Part shown: positions 15,554-25,480 of the stretch, one piece after another
How positions within the stretch are numbered: position 1 is the stretch's first letter
Layout: every line of letters starts with the position of its first letter
From: Mycolicibacterium komossense
GTDB taxonomy: Bacteria; Actinomycetota; Actinomycetes; Mycobacteriales; Mycobacteriaceae
Direction: 5' to 3'
Length of the DNA: 64,000 nucleotides
Assembly (NCBI RefSeq): GCF_025822605.1
Contig: NZ_JACKTY010000004.1
Coordinates: 1 to 64,000 of the forward strand
Notes under the pieces: generated by a model
The model's input: the letters and a program-made list of their open reading frames with translations, nothing else
What the model was told of the DNA's origin: nothing
Databases searched by the model: none
Position numbers and translations under genes: made by a program

Positions 15554-16870
15554 ATGCCATTGAGACTCGGGTTCCCCGGCCCCGCCGAGGTCGCCGCGCA
15601 GACCCCGCCCGATCGCGACCGGGCCATCGACGTCATCCGCATCGCCGCGCTGACCGGAGTGGTCATCGGCCATACCGTGATGGCCACCAGCATGATCCGC
15701 GACGAGGTGTTCATCTGGGACAACCTGCTGACCACATCCGTCGTGTTCCAGGCTCTGACCTGGGTGTTTCAGATCATGCCGCTGTTCTTCTTCGCCGGCG
15801 CCGCGGCCTGTGTGGAGTCCTGGCAACCGGGTGCCGGTTGGGGTGGCTGGCTGATGAAGCGCTGTACCCGGCTGTTCCGTCCGGTGTTCTATTACGTGGC
15901 GTTCTGGGTGGTCACTCTGCTGGTACTGCACCGGGTGCTGCCGGTGCACGTCTACGAACCCATCGCCGGGATCTCCATCCAGTTGCTGTGGTTTCTCGGC
16001 GCGTACGTACTGATGCTCGCCGCGGTCCCGCTGCTGTACCGGATCACCACCACAGCACAGCTGGCCGCGGCGGTCGCCGGGGTGTACACCACCGTGATGG
16101 TGGTCGACGTCATCCGGCTGCACCTGCCCGCCTTGGCGCCGCTCGGCTATCTGAACATGGCGGCCTGGGTGATCCCCGGTCTATTCGGCGTGGCGTATCG
16201 CCGCCGGATGATCGACGGTGCGGCCGCGCTCAAGCTGGGCCTGCTGATGTTGGGCGCCAACCTGGCCCTGCTGTGGTTCGGACCGTACGAACTGAGCCTG
16301 GTCGGTATCGAAGGACAGCGCCCGGCGAATATGACGCCACCGTCGCTGCTGCTGGCCGGCCACGCAATCATGATGTGCGCGTTCGCGATCGCGGCGGCAC
16401 CGGCGATCGCCAGGTGGGCGCAGCGTCCCCGGGTTTGGTGGCTCACGGTGATCGGCAACTCCGGCGCGATGACGCTGTATCTGTGGCATATGCCCGCACT
16501 GCTGCTGATGCACCTGGCGTTCGACCAGCTGGGGCTCTACCGATATCCAGGTCAACCAGACCTGCTGCCACTGAGCATCATTCAATTGGCCATCATGCTC
16601 GTCGTCGTAGGCGTGCTGTTCCTGACGCTGCGCCCGCTGGAGAACAATCCGCTGCCCGGCTGGGATGGCCCGATAGCCACCGAGCCAGGACCGCGCAGCG
16701 GGATTGTCGGTGCGATGCTGTGTCTGGCCGGCGCGGTGACGTTGGCAGCGGTGAAGTGGGGCCTCAAGGACGACGGTCTCTACTGCGTGGCGGTCATGGT
16801 CGCAGCATTGATCGGCGCCCGGTTGCTCAGCCGCACGTCCCGGCACGCCTCAGTGTTGAGTCAGAGCTGA
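15554..16870 (+). CDS. Membrane acyltransferase family 3 (OafA-like)
   Basis: A 438-residue polytopic protein with about 10 helices. DRDRAIDVIRIAALTGVVIGH near the N-terminus and the following FQALTWVFQIMPLFFFAGAAA and MKRCTRLFRPVFYY segments match Acyl_transf_3 enzymes, where the conserved Arg and His of the first helices bind the acyl donor. These proteins O-acylate sugars or lipids of the envelope. The gene stands alone between a MFS gene and a convergent small gene. The acceptor is unknown. Confidence 0.85.
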   Translation: MPLRLGFPGPAEVAAQTPPDRDRAIDVIRIAALTGVVIGHTVMATSMIRDEVFIWDNLLTTSVVFQALTWVFQIMPLFFFAGAAACVESWQPGAGWGGWLMKRCTRLFRPVFYYVAFWVVTLLVLHRVLPVHVYEPIAGISIQLLWFLGAYVLMLAAVPLLYRITTTAQLAAAVAGVYTTVMVVDVIRLHLPALAPLGYLNMAAWVIPGLFGVAYRRRMIDGAAALKLGLLMLGANLALLWFGPYELSLVGIEGQRPANMTPPSLLLAGHAIMMCAFAIAAAPAIARWAQRPRVWWLTVIGNSGAMTLYLWHMPALLLMHLAFDQLGLYRYPGQPDLLPLSIIQLAIMLVVVGVLFLTLRPLENNPLPGWDGPIATEPGPRSGIVGAMLCLAGAVTLAAVKWGLKDDGLYCVAVMVAALIGARLLSRTSRHASVLSQS

Positions 16871-16917
16871 GTGCGGCTCCCACTCGAACCTATCCGCACT
16901 GAGCTCTGACCGATTGC

Positions 16918-17091
16918 CTAGCCGCTCTTGCGGCGGAACTCGCGGCGGTTCTCGGCCGCACCGTGCGCCTTCAACTGCTTGGCGCCCCCGTCGCGGTGCT
17001 CGTTGCCCGACGCCGACTTGGTGTTCTTACGTTCCAGCGCCTCGCGGAACTTACGTTTCGTGTCATCCTCCGGTGCGGAGTCTTTAGCCAT
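16918..17091 (-). CDS. DUF5302 small basic protein
   Basis: A 57-residue protein starting MAKDSAPEDDTKRKFREALE and ending REFRRKSG. This charged pattern, with RKFREALERKN and a His/Gly-rich middle, is that of the actinobacterial DUF5302 family. The protein is probably unstructured or nucleic-acid associated; its role is unknown. It lies between convergent and co-directional genes and is too short for usual size filters. Confidence 0.85.
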   Translation of the reverse strand: MAKDSAPEDDTKRKFREALERKNTKSASGNEHRDGGAKQLKAHGAAENRREFRRKSG

Positions 17092-17107
17092 ACCGGCAGC
17101 GTAGCGC

Positions 17108-17590
<483 letters not shown>

Positions 17591-17633
17591 TCACCCGGGG
17601 ACGGTTCGCTGCCCGAGGGTAGGGTTTCTGGGG

Positions 17634-18464
17634 ATGAGTGCTGCGATCCGACACAAAGCCGAACTGACCGGTGTCTCCGAGACTGCGTTACTGACCCTCA
17701 ACGCGCGGGCGCGCGAGGCGCGCCGGGCTGATGCGATCATCGACGACCCGATGGCGATCCGTCTGGTCGACTCGATCGACGCCGATTTCGGCAAATTCGG
17801 GTCGGCGCGCCAGGAGATGGCACTGCGCGCGCGAGCCTTCGACCTGATCACCAAGCGCTATCTGGCCAGTCATCCCGATGCAGGAGTCGTGGCATTGGCC
17901 GAAGGGCTGCAGACCAGCTTCTGGCGGCTCGACGACAGCTTGCACGCCAGCCGATTCCGTTGGCTCACAGTTGATTTGCCGCCCATCATCGAACTTCGGC
18001 GCCGACTACTGCCCGAGAACCCGCGGGTGGCGCTGTGCGCCCAGTCGGCGCTGGACTACAGCTGGATGGACCGCGTCGAGACCGAGCACGGAGTCTTCAT
18101 CACTGCCGAGGGTCTGCTGATGTACCTGCAGCCCGAGCAGGCTCTGGGGTTGATCGCCGAGTGTGCCAGCCGTTTCCCCGGCGGGCAGATGTTGTTCGAC
18201 TTGCCGCCGACCTGGTTCACCGCGGTGGCGCGGCTCGGTCTGCTGCGGCCGTCGTTGCGCTACACGGTGCCCGCGATGCCGTTCAGCCGGTCGACCGACC
18301 AGCTGGCGGACCTGGCCGATACCATTCCCGGGATCCGGGCGGTCCGCGACCTGCAGATGCCGCCGGGACGGGGCTGGGTGTTCAACACGCTGCTCTCGAC
18401 GGCGTATCAGGTACGGGTACTGGACCGGCTGCGGCCCACCTTGACCCTGCTGGAATTCGGCTGA
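17634..18464 (+). CDS. Class I SAM-dependent O-methyltransferase (LCMT-like)
   Basis: A 276-residue protein that starts MSAAIRHKAELTGVSETALL; longer frames upstream have no ribosome site. It has the PF04072 layout: N-terminal LNARAREARRADAIIDDPMA, a SAM-binding segment where the usual GxGxD is altered to ALAEGLQTSFWRLD, and GVFITAEGLLMYLQPEQALGLI. The neighbouring GntR and sirtuin genes match the order Rv1151c-Rv1152-Rv1153c(omt) recalled for M. tuberculosis. It probably methylates a carboxylate or hydroxyl of a lipid or polyketide. Confidence 0.82.
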   Translation: MSAAIRHKAELTGVSETALLTLNARAREARRADAIIDDPMAIRLVDSIDADFGKFGSARQEMALRARAFDLITKRYLASHPDAGVVALAEGLQTSFWRLDDSLHASRFRWLTVDLPPIIELRRRLLPENPRVALCAQSALDYSWMDRVETEHGVFITAEGLLMYLQPEQALGLIAECASRFPGGQMLFDLPPTWFTAVARLGLLRPSLRYTVPAMPFSRSTDQLADLADTIPGIRAVRDLQMPPGRGWVFNTLLSTAYQVRVLDRLRPTLTLLEFG

Positions 18465-18477
18465 ACCGGTTGGGTTC

Positions 18478-18840
18478 TCAGCCGAACTCGGTGTCGAGAT
18501 AGCGCAGCGCCTCCGCCTTGCCCAGCCCGAGCGCCCGCGCCACTTCCCCGTACGCGTGCGCCGCGGCGGCCATCGCGGCATCGGCCGGATCCGCGTGGGC
18601 GATGAAACTGCCGAACCTGCCCCTGGTTTCGAGAATTCCAGCAGTCTCCAGTTCGCGGTAGGCCCGCGCTACCGTGTTCACCGCCAGACCGAGCCGGGAC
18701 GCCAACTCCCGCACGGTGGGCAACCGGGTGCCCGGCGGCAACCTGCCGTCGCGAACCCCCTCGATGACCTGCGTGCGTAATTGATCGAACAACGGCTTGG
18801 CCGCATGCTCGTCAATGTGTAACCAGTCCCCCAACTCCAC
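18478..18840 (-). CDS. GntR-family regulator, YtrA type (Rv1152-like)
   Basis: A 120-residue regulator. The GTG at 18840 gives the normal YtrA length; longer frames enter the divergent sirtuin gene. The N-terminal winged helix has [46 protein letters not shown] and a short GRFGSFI wing; the short C-terminal part dimerises. It is divergent from cobB with 36 bases between starts, so it likely regulates itself and the sirtuin gene. Confidence 0.88.
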   Translation of the reverse strand: MELGDWLHIDEHAAKPLFDQLRTQVIEGVRDGRLPPGTRLPTVRELASRLGLAVNTVARAYRELETAGILETRGRFGSFIAHADPADAAMAAAAHAYGEVARALGLGKAEALRYLDTEFG

Positions 18841-18876
18841 GTGTCCAGTATCCAACAGACCAGCTATTTTGGTGAT

Positions 18877-19605
18877 GTGCGCATAGCGGTTCTCAGTGGT
18901 GCGGGAATCTCCGCCGAGAGCGGGGTGCCCACCTTCCGCGACGACAAGAACGGGTTGTGGGCGCGTTTCGACCCCTACGAGCTGTCCAGCACGCGGGGGT
19001 GGGCGGAACACCCCGAGCGGGTCTGGGCCTGGTATCTGTGGCGCCACCATCTCGTGCAGCGGGTGCAACCGAATGACGGGCATCGCGCGGTCGCCGCCTG
19101 GGGCAACCATCCCGGGGTCACCGACGTCGCCGTCATCACCCAGAATGTCGACAACCTGCACGAGCGCGCCGGCAGCGCGGCGGTGCATCATTTACACGGC
19201 AGCCTCTTCGAATTCCGTTGCGATTCTTGCGGTTCCCGCTACACCGGACCACTGCAGGATGTCGACGAGCCGACGTTGGAGCTGACACCGCCGGTCTGCG
19301 CGCTCTGCGCCGGCCTGATCCGGCCGAGCATCGTCTGGTTCGGCGAGCCCCTACCCGAAAGACCGTGGCAGGCCGCCGTCGACGCCGTGAGCATCGCCGA
19401 TGTGCTCGTCGTGGTCGGCACTTCCGGGCTGGTCTACCCCGCCGCGGGCCTACCCGATATCGCGCTGTCCCGGGGCGCCGTGGTCATCGAGGTCAACCCG
19501 GAGGCGACCCCGCTGTCGGGCACCGCGACGGTCACCATCCGGGAAAGCGCCAGCACCGCGCTACCCACCCTGCTGGAGCGCCTGCCGGTACTGCTGGGCG
19601 GCTAG
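18877..19605 (+). CDS. cobB: NAD-dependent protein deacylase, sirtuin CobB
   Basis: A 242-residue class III sirtuin. Signature segments: [15 protein letters not shown] (NAD-binding), [17 protein letters not shown] with the catalytic histidine, and zinc-binding cysteines in FRCDSCGS and [23 protein letters not shown] and [16 protein letters not shown] also fit. The GTG at 18877 matches the N-terminus recalled for M. tuberculosis CobB. It removes acetyl or succinyl groups from lysines, including on acyl-CoA synthetases. The gene is divergent from the GntR regulator. Confidence 0.95.
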   Translation: MRIAVLSGAGISAESGVPTFRDDKNGLWARFDPYELSSTRGWAEHPERVWAWYLWRHHLVQRVQPNDGHRAVAAWGNHPGVTDVAVITQNVDNLHERAGSAAVHHLHGSLFEFRCDSCGSRYTGPLQDVDEPTLELTPPVCALCAGLIRPSIVWFGEPLPERPWQAAVDAVSIADVLVVVGTSGLVYPAAGLPDIALSRGAVVIEVNPEATPLSGTATVTIRESASTALPTLLERLPVLLGG

Positions 19606-19806
19606 CGGCTCGCCAAGATGGCGGGCGGGTATCGCCGCGGCCGACGCAGGCCGAACAGTTGCCGAACGATCCGGTCCGGCACACGCCCTGATCACCGAAG
19701 ACAGATCCAAAAGTGTTGCCGTTCAGCATATTCAGACCATATCCATGAGTCGCTGAGCAGTCTACGAAGGTTGCCCGCCCCGACGCGGGTACGTCAGGAT
19801 CGACCC

Positions 19807-20907
19807 ATGCCGGTCTTCGATTTCACTCTGCTGGATGTGCCGCGCGCGGCACCACCTGCCGACCCTGACGAATACCTGCGCACCGCGATCGCCTGGCACT
19901 TCGGCGAGGCGACGGGTTCGGCGTTCTGGTTGGCCACCGCCAAGGAGTTGGACTTCGACCCGCTGACCGACGTACAGACCTACGCCGACCTGCGGTGGTT
20001 CCCGAATCTCGTCAACGAGCTCCGGGATGTACCGGTGGCAGACCTCATCCCGCGCGGCTACGGCTCACCGCCGCCGGTGCCGCTGATCTTCGAGTCGGGC
20101 GGCACGACTGGCGCCCCGAAGCGGACAGTTCAGCTGCCCGACTGGGTGGAACAGGTGCTCCAGTGGCAGGTCCAAGATTTCAGGTCAGCCGGGTTCGCCC
20201 CTGGCCGCGACATGCTGTGCCTGATGCCGTCGGGTCCGCACGGCGTCGGATACTTCACCCGTCGGGTCTCGGCTCAACTCGGATCGACGTTTCACGCGGT
20301 GGACCTCGATCCGCGCTGGGTGAAAAAGCTCGTCGCCCGCGGGGCGTCCGCCGAGGTGTCGGCGTACGTCGATCACGTCCTCGACCAGGCACGGTTTGTG
20401 CTGCGCACCCAGGATGTCGCCAATCTGCAGACCACCCCGCCGCTGCTCGAAGCGATCGCCCGGCGGGATGACCTGGTTGATCTGGTCAACGACACGGTGC
20501 GCTTCATGATGCTCAGCGGTGCTCATGTCACCCCCGACTCCATGGACATCCTGCGCCAGATCTTCCCGGCGACCACCATCTCGATGGTCTTCGGCAGCAC
20601 GATGATCCTGTCCCAGGCCATGACCAGAACACCCGAGGCCGACAGCGCCCACTTCATTTTCGACCCCCGCTCGCCCTACGTCGTGTTCTGGGTCGTCGAT
20701 CCCGAGACCCGGGAGCCGGTGGCCGATGGCGAACGTGGGCAGGTGGTGATGCACCACATCAGCAAGGGCATGTTCCTTCCGAACAATCTCGAACGCGACT
20801 CCGCCATCCGTAGCCAGGGACCGCAGGGACAGGTCGGCGACTCGTTATCCGTGGTGACACCGGTAGGGAGCCATGACGGTGAGACTGTGGTCGAAGGGGT
20901 GTACTGA
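19807..20907 (+). CDS. Adenylate-forming carboxylate-activating enzyme (EhpF/LuxE-like)
   Basis: A 366-residue protein with the adenylation P-loop FESGGTTGAPKRTV (about 98-111), a FGSTM segment and a VFWVVDPETREPVADGERGQVVMHH segment, as in acyl-protein synthetase-type ligases. The C-terminal subdomain is short, as in phenazine-pathway EhpF and LuxE proteins, which activate carboxylic acids for reduction. It lies two bases before a LuxC-like reductase gene, so the pair should reduce an acid to aldehyde. The acid cannot be named. An AGGA ribosome site precedes the ATG. Confidence 0.75.
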   Translation: MPVFDFTLLDVPRAAPPADPDEYLRTAIAWHFGEATGSAFWLATAKELDFDPLTDVQTYADLRWFPNLVNELRDVPVADLIPRGYGSPPPVPLIFESGGTTGAPKRTVQLPDWVEQVLQWQVQDFRSAGFAPGRDMLCLMPSGPHGVGYFTRRVSAQLGSTFHAVDLDPRWVKKLVARGASAEVSAYVDHVLDQARFVLRTQDVANLQTTPPLLEAIARRDDLVDLVNDTVRFMMLSGAHVTPDSMDILRQIFPATTISMVFGSTMILSQAMTRTPEADSAHFIFDPRSPYVVFWVVDPETREPVADGERGQVVMHHISKGMFLPNNLERDSAIRSQGPQGQVGDSLSVVTPVGSHDGETVVEGVY

Positions 20908-20909
20908 GC

Positions 20910-22298
20910 GTGACCGATACCGCGCCGACTCACCTTGTCGATGTCGACGCCCTGGGCCCCGGCGGCGAGTACCGGACCCGCACCAGGGAAACCATCACCG
21001 ACACCGCCGGTGTCGCAGCCGCCGAGCTCAGTATCGTGCCGCCGCTGTACGTGGCCCGCACCATCAGCACGCAACGTAAGACCCGTCCGCTGCCGTTCGC
21101 GCGACGGCAGGCCGCGCTGACGGCCACCAGAGCGATTTTCACCGACGCGGTGCTGGCGGGCCTGGACTTCGAGCAGTACGTGGCGCTCACCAGCCGGGTG
21201 GCCGGCCTGCCGATCGGCGTCGCCAGGGCCGGCGCGACGTCAGTGGCAGCGGCCGCCGCAACCGCATTCGACAGCGTCGCAGCGGCCATGCCCACCGGCA
21301 CCGTCGCCGATTGGCGCGATGAACGGACCCGCACTGGCGCCGCCGTCTGGACCCGTCGCGGTGAGGTGTTCGCGGTGCACGCCTCGGGTAATGCCCCCGG
21401 CATACACGGCCTCTGGCTGCAGGCGCTGGCCCTCGGCTACCGAGTGGCGGTAAGGCCGTCCCGGCGTGAGCCGTTCACCGGCCACCGGCTGATTCTGGCG
21501 TTGCGCGCGGCGGGGTTTCGCGATGTCGACATCGCGCTGCTGCCCACCGATTACACCGGGGCGGACGCCATCATCCGGGACGCCGACCTGGCGATGGTCT
21601 ACGGCGACCAGGACGTGGTGGACAAGTACGCGACGGATCCGCGGGTCTTCACCAACGGCCCGGGCCGGACCAAGATTCTCGTCACCGCCGACCGGGACTG
21701 GCGTGACTACCTCGACGTGATCGTCGAGTCGATTGCCGGCCTCGGCGGTACCGCGTGCGTCAACACCACCGCGGTGCTCTACGAGGGTGACCCGGCACCG
21801 CTGGCACATGCTGTGGCCGAACGGCTTTCGGCGATCGCGCCCCTGCCCGACTCCGACGAGCTGGCAGTTCTACCGACCCGGCCGATCGCCGAGGCTGAGG
21901 CGCTCGCCGCCTATCTCGGCACGAAGACAGCAGGCGCCACGGCCGTGCTCGGTGCCGATCAAGTGGTGGCCGACCTCGGCGGCGGACGGGCCGCGCTGCG
22001 TCCCGCCGTTCACCTGTTGTCGGCGCCCAACGTCGAGCAGCTCAATATCGAACTGGCTTTCCCGTGCGTGTGGATTGCGCCGTGGTCGCGGACCGACGGC
22101 CTCGCCCCGCTACGAAACTCCTTGGTGCTCAACGTGATCACCGGGGACGAGGACCTGCTCGACAGTCTGATCTGTGAACCCACTATCACCAATGTCCACA
22201 GTGGGCGCCATCTGACCCAGGTGTCGAACCCGGAGATGCCGCACGACGGCTACCTCGCCGATTTCCTGATGCGCAACAAAGCGGTCATCCGCGACTGA
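20910..22298 (+). CDS. Acyl reductase, LuxC/EhpG-like aldehyde dehydrogenase fold
   Basis: A 462-residue protein of the ALDH superfamily. The NAD(P)-binding half contains VFAVHASGNAPGIHGLWLQALALGYRVAVRPS, and the catalytic cysteine is C283 in GLGGTACVNTTAVLY. This resembles LuxC-type acyl reductases and EhpG, the partner of EhpF in phenazine side-chain reduction. It would reduce the adenylated or thioester acid delivered by the upstream ligase. No luciferase or phenazine core genes are nearby. Its 3' end overlaps the convergent YoaK gene by 14 bases. Confidence 0.75.
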   Translation: MTDTAPTHLVDVDALGPGGEYRTRTRETITDTAGVAAAELSIVPPLYVARTISTQRKTRPLPFARRQAALTATRAIFTDAVLAGLDFEQYVALTSRVAGLPIGVARAGATSVAAAAATAFDSVAAAMPTGTVADWRDERTRTGAAVWTRRGEVFAVHASGNAPGIHGLWLQALALGYRVAVRPSRREPFTGHRLILALRAAGFRDVDIALLPTDYTGADAIIRDADLAMVYGDQDVVDKYATDPRVFTNGPGRTKILVTADRDWRDYLDVIVESIAGLGGTACVNTTAVLYEGDPAPLAHAVAERLSAIAPLPDSDELAVLPTRPIAEAEALAAYLGTKTAGATAVLGADQVVADLGGGRAALRPAVHLLSAPNVEQLNIELAFPCVWIAPWSRTDGLAPLRNSLVLNVITGDEDLLDSLICEPTITNVHSGRHLTQVSNPEMPHDGYLADFLMRNKAVIRD

Positions 22299-23013
22299 GT
22301 CCATGACGGCTTTCCGAGGCCGCCGCTCGCTCCCAGTAGCGGTGCCCGATCCCGCCGCAACCGGCCGTGATCACCGCCGCCACGTACACGGGTACGCAGA
22401 TGTGCAGCTTCATCATCAGACCGCCGGCCAACGCCCCGGCGAAGATCGCCACCACGGCCCAGAGCCGCCGGTGGGTGAACCAGGACAGCCCGCCCTTGAA
22501 CAGCGTTTCGCTGGCATAGGAGGTGATGGTCGACGTGACCACCACCGTCGTCATGTCGGTCACGGCGAGGAAGCGCGCGATGGACGCCTGCGCCCCCATG
22601 ACGACCGCGATGGTGGCTGCCGCGGCGATGCCACCCCATGACTGGCCGGAAACCGGCACCAGCAGTAAGACGGTGGCGACACCGGCCAGGACGGCGGCGT
22701 TCACCCAGATCGTCGTCGTCACCACCGCATTCCACGCCCGGACGCGGCCACGAATCAGCCGACCGGTCATCGCCGCCCCCAGCACGTAGCCGACCAGGGC
22801 GATCATGGGTCCGGCCACCGGCAGGCCTTCCTCGGCAGCGATTCCCATGCCGAGGATCACGACGTTGCCCGTCATGTTGCCGGTGAACACCCGATCCAGC
22901 CCCAGGTACCCGACCGCGTCCAGAGCACCGGTGACCACGGTGAGCGTCATCATCACCCACAGGTGCAGGTGGCGGTGCGCGAACGGACGCGGGTTCTCGT
23001 GCTCAGTGCTCAT
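22285..23013 (-). CDS. YoaK (DUF1275) family membrane protein
   Basis: A 242-residue protein starting MSTEHENPRPFAHRHLH with about six membrane helices. It has the DUF1275 signature: GALDAVGYLGLDRVFTGNMTGNVVILG in the first segment and YASETLFKGGLSW later. I chose the ATG at 23013 because upstream frame residues are shadow sequence of the gene before. It lies eight bases after the gamma-glutamyltransferase gene and is the last gene of the TetR-led operon. The transported compound is unknown. Confidence 0.88.
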   Translation of the reverse strand: MSTEHENPRPFAHRHLHLWVMMTLTVVTGALDAVGYLGLDRVFTGNMTGNVVILGMGIAAEEGLPVAGPMIALVGYVLGAAMTGRLIRGRVRAWNAVVTTTIWVNAAVLAGVATVLLLVPVSGQSWGGIAAAATIAVVMGAQASIARFLAVTDMTTVVVTSTITSYASETLFKGGLSWFTHRRLWAVVAIFAGALAGGLMMKLHICVPVYVAAVITAGCGGIGHRYWERAAASESRHGLSRG

Positions 23014-23021
23014 CTCCACAC

Positions 23022-24620
23022 CTAAGCAAAGCGGCGGTGCCGGGCGTACTGGGCCACCACCGCCGAACCGTCGGCACGCGGATCGGCCGCGGCGGCCAGC
23101 TCTCCGTCCCCGCCGACCACGACGACGTTGGCTTGGCCGAGCGCCTCGGTGTGCCGGGGCACCTCGGTGATCGTCAGTCCGGATGTGTCGAGCGAGGCGG
23201 CAGCCGCGACATCGATATCGGACTCGATGACGGCGGAATCCGCTGTGCAACCGAGTATCTGGGGTCCGACGATCGCGCGTGGCGCGGCGACGGCGTCGAC
23301 CGCCGTGGCGCCGCCGAGCACGCGCAGCAACACCTGGGTGAGGATCTGCGGCTGCCCCTGCCCGCCCATCGTCGCCAGCACGTGCCGGATCCTGTCCCCG
23401 TCGGTGGTCATTACCGGCATCAGTGTGTGCAGGGGCCGCTTCCGCGGCGCGAGCACATTCGGCGACTGCGGATCCAACGAGAAGCTGGTGCCACGATCAT
23501 GGAACAGGATGCCCGTGCCCGGGTCGACGAGTCCGGAACCGAAGGCGTGGTAGACGCTCTGGATGAGCGAGACGGCGATGCCGTCGCTGTCGGCTGCGGC
23601 GATCCCGACGGTATCGCCGCGAGGCACCGATCGCACGGCACCGACGGGTTCGCCGACCGGGGTGGCTGCCCTGAGGTCGCCGTGCACGAGTGCCGTGACG
23701 TCGACCGCTTGGACGCGGGGGTCGGCCAGCAGCGTCGACCGTAACCTGTTGCCATGGTGGAACAGTCGCATCAGAGTTCCGATTCCGTCCCCCAGCGGAT
23801 CCACGGTGGCGAGTTCGTCGAGGGCGGCCAGGGCACGCAGAATCATGAATCCGTGCGTGTTGGGTGGGCTGGTCAGGACTGACAGTCCCCCGTGTTGCAC
23901 GGAGATCGGGTCGGTGGACTCCGGCCGGAAGTCGGCGAAATCACCGGCAGTCAAGACTGATTGGTGCGAGCGCAGGTACTCCACGGTCCGGGCCGCCAGT
24001 GCGCCCGTGTAGAACTCGTCGGCCCCACCCTTCCGTAACGTGGCGATCGTCTCGGCGAGGGCCGGCTGGCGAAAATCCGCGCCGGCGCGCATGATTCGTC
24101 CCTCAGGCCGGAAGACCCGGTCGAAGTCGCCCTGACCGACTAGGTCGTCGTTCTCGGGATCGACAAGGTGAGCAGCCAACGACTGGGCCACGGGAACGCC
24201 GTCCCTGGCGGCCCGCTCCGCGGGTTCGAGCAGGCGGCTCCAGGGCAATCGACCGCCCAAGCGCGACAAGGTTTCCCAGCCTCTGACACCGCCGGGCACG
24301 GTGACGGTGTCGGCTCCGCGATCGGGCAGTGCCGACCCGTGTTTGGCGCGCATCGCGGCCGCGTCGGTAGCCGCCCCTGACCAACCGGAGGCGTTCACAC
24401 ACGTGACCACCCCGTCTGGTGTCCGCACCAGGGCGATGAGGTCGCCGCCGAGGGCCACGTTGTGCGGATACACCACCGTCAGGACAGCGGCCGCAGCGAT
24501 GGCCGCGTCGACGGCACTGCCGCCGTCACGGAAGGCACCCACCGCGGCCTCGGTCGCCAGAGTGTGCGGCGTGGCGATGGCACCACTGAATGACGACGTC
24601 GAGCCGTCGAACCTAGGCAC
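23022..24620 (-). CDS. Gamma-glutamyltransferase family protein, no signal peptide
   Basis: A 532-residue Ntn-hydrolase of the Ggt family. The N-terminus (ATPHTLATEAAVGAFRDGGSAVDAAIAAAAVLTVVYPHNVALGGDL type pattern) and a large C-terminal half with GMGGQGQPQ-like ATMGGQGQPQILTQVLLRVL are diagnostic. The autoprocessing and nucleophile threonine should be T337 in RGDTVGIAAAD. No signal peptide is seen, unlike periplasmic Ggt enzymes, so it should act in the cytoplasm. It follows an amino-acid ABC importer in the operon, so it may hydrolyse an imported gamma-glutamyl compound. Confidence 0.88.
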   Translation of the reverse strand: MPRFDGSTSSFSGAIATPHTLATEAAVGAFRDGGSAVDAAIAAAAVLTVVYPHNVALGGDLIALVRTPDGVVTCVNASGWSGAATDAAAMRAKHGSALPDRGADTVTVPGGVRGWETLSRLGGRLPWSRLLEPAERAARDGVPVAQSLAAHLVDPENDDLVGQGDFDRVFRPEGRIMRAGADFRQPALAETIATLRKGGADEFYTGALAARTVEYLRSHQSVLTAGDFADFRPESTDPISVQHGGLSVLTSPPNTHGFMILRALAALDELATVDPLGDGIGTLMRLFHHGNRLRSTLLADPRVQAVDVTALVHGDLRAATPVGEPVGAVRSVPRGDTVGIAAADSDGIAVSLIQSVYHAFGSGLVDPGTGILFHDRGTSFSLDPQSPNVLAPRKRPLHTLMPVMTTDGDRIRHVLATMGGQGQPQILTQVLLRVLGGATAVDAVAAPRAIVGPQILGCTADSAVIESDIDVAAAASLDTSGLTITEVPRHTEALGQANVVVVGGDGELAAAADPRADGSAVVAQYARHRRFA

Positions 24621-24668
24621 GTGTTAACCCCTCATGAGAATGTGTTCCGGTGACCGTCTGTGGGACGG

Positions 24669-25457
24669 TCAGTGGATCGTCGACAGAAACGACTTGGTCC
24701 GTTCGTTTTTCGGGCTGGAGAAGAGCTCCTGCGGTGGGGCGGCCTCGATGATGCGGCCCGCATCCATCACGATGATCCGGTCGGCCACATCGCGCGCGAA
24801 CCGCATTTCGTGGGTCACCACCACCATCGTCATCTGCTCGCGCGCAAGTTCACGCATCACTTCGAGTACCTCACCGACCATCTCGACGTCGAGCGCACTC
24901 GTCGGCTCGTCGAAGAGCATCACCTTCGGTCGCATGGCGAGCGCACGCGCGATCGCGACCCGTTGCTGTTGACCGCCGGAGAGTTGACTCGGACGGGATT
25001 CGCCCTTGTCCCCCAAACCCACTCGTTGCAGGAGAGCTCGCGCATCCTCCTTGGCCTCGGCCTTGGGCCGGCCGAGCACCCGGACGGGGGCATTCCACAC
25101 GTTCTCCAACGCCGTCATGTGCGGAAAGAGGTTGAAGTGCTGGAAGACGAAACCGATCTCACGTCGACGGCGGGCGAGTTCGGTGGTGCTCACCTTCCGC
25201 TGGGAGCCTGCCTCCCGGTGGGCGATCGACACACCGCCGATGAGAACCTCGCCACTGTCCAAGGACTCCAGGTGGTTCAACGACCGCAACAGGGTGGTCT
25301 TGCCCGCGCCGGACGGCCCGATCAGGACGACCACCTCTCCTCGCTCGACATCGAGATCGACCTCGTCGAGTACCCGCCGTCCGCCGAGCGTGCAGCACGC
25401 CTTCCGGACGACGACGATCGGGTCCTCTGGCGGCGTGGGTCGGAGTTCCGCATTCAT
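24669..25457 (-). CDS. Polar amino-acid ABC transporter ATP-binding protein
   Basis: A 262-residue ATPase. Walker A is [16 protein letters not shown], the signature motif is [15 protein letters not shown], and Walker B is [12 protein letters not shown], followed by a switch histidine in VVVTHEM. I chose the ATG at 25457, preceded by AAGGAA; an ATG at 25484 overlaps the permease stop (ATGA) but lacks a ribosome site, so coupled initiation there remains possible. It energises the permease encoded just upstream. The gamma-glutamyltransferase gene follows after 48 bases. Confidence 0.92.
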   Translation of the reverse strand: MNAELRPTPPEDPIVVVRKACCTLGGRRVLDEVDLDVERGEVVVLIGPSGAGKTTLLRSLNHLESLDSGEVLIGGVSIAHREAGSQRKVSTTELARRRREIGFVFQHFNLFPHMTALENVWNAPVRVLGRPKAEAKEDARALLQRVGLGDKGESRPSQLSGGQQQRVAIARALAMRPKVMLFDEPTSALDVEMVGEVLEVMRELAREQMTMVVVTHEMRFARDVADRIIVMDAGRIIEAAPPQELFSSPKNERTKSFLSTIH

Positions 25458-25480
25458 AGTGATTTCCTTGCGCAAGAGGA

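Noticed and set aside
19807..22298. Bioluminescence (lux) locus
   Set aside because: LuxE/LuxC-like proteins are present but no luciferase genes; the pair is better seen as a general acid reductase.
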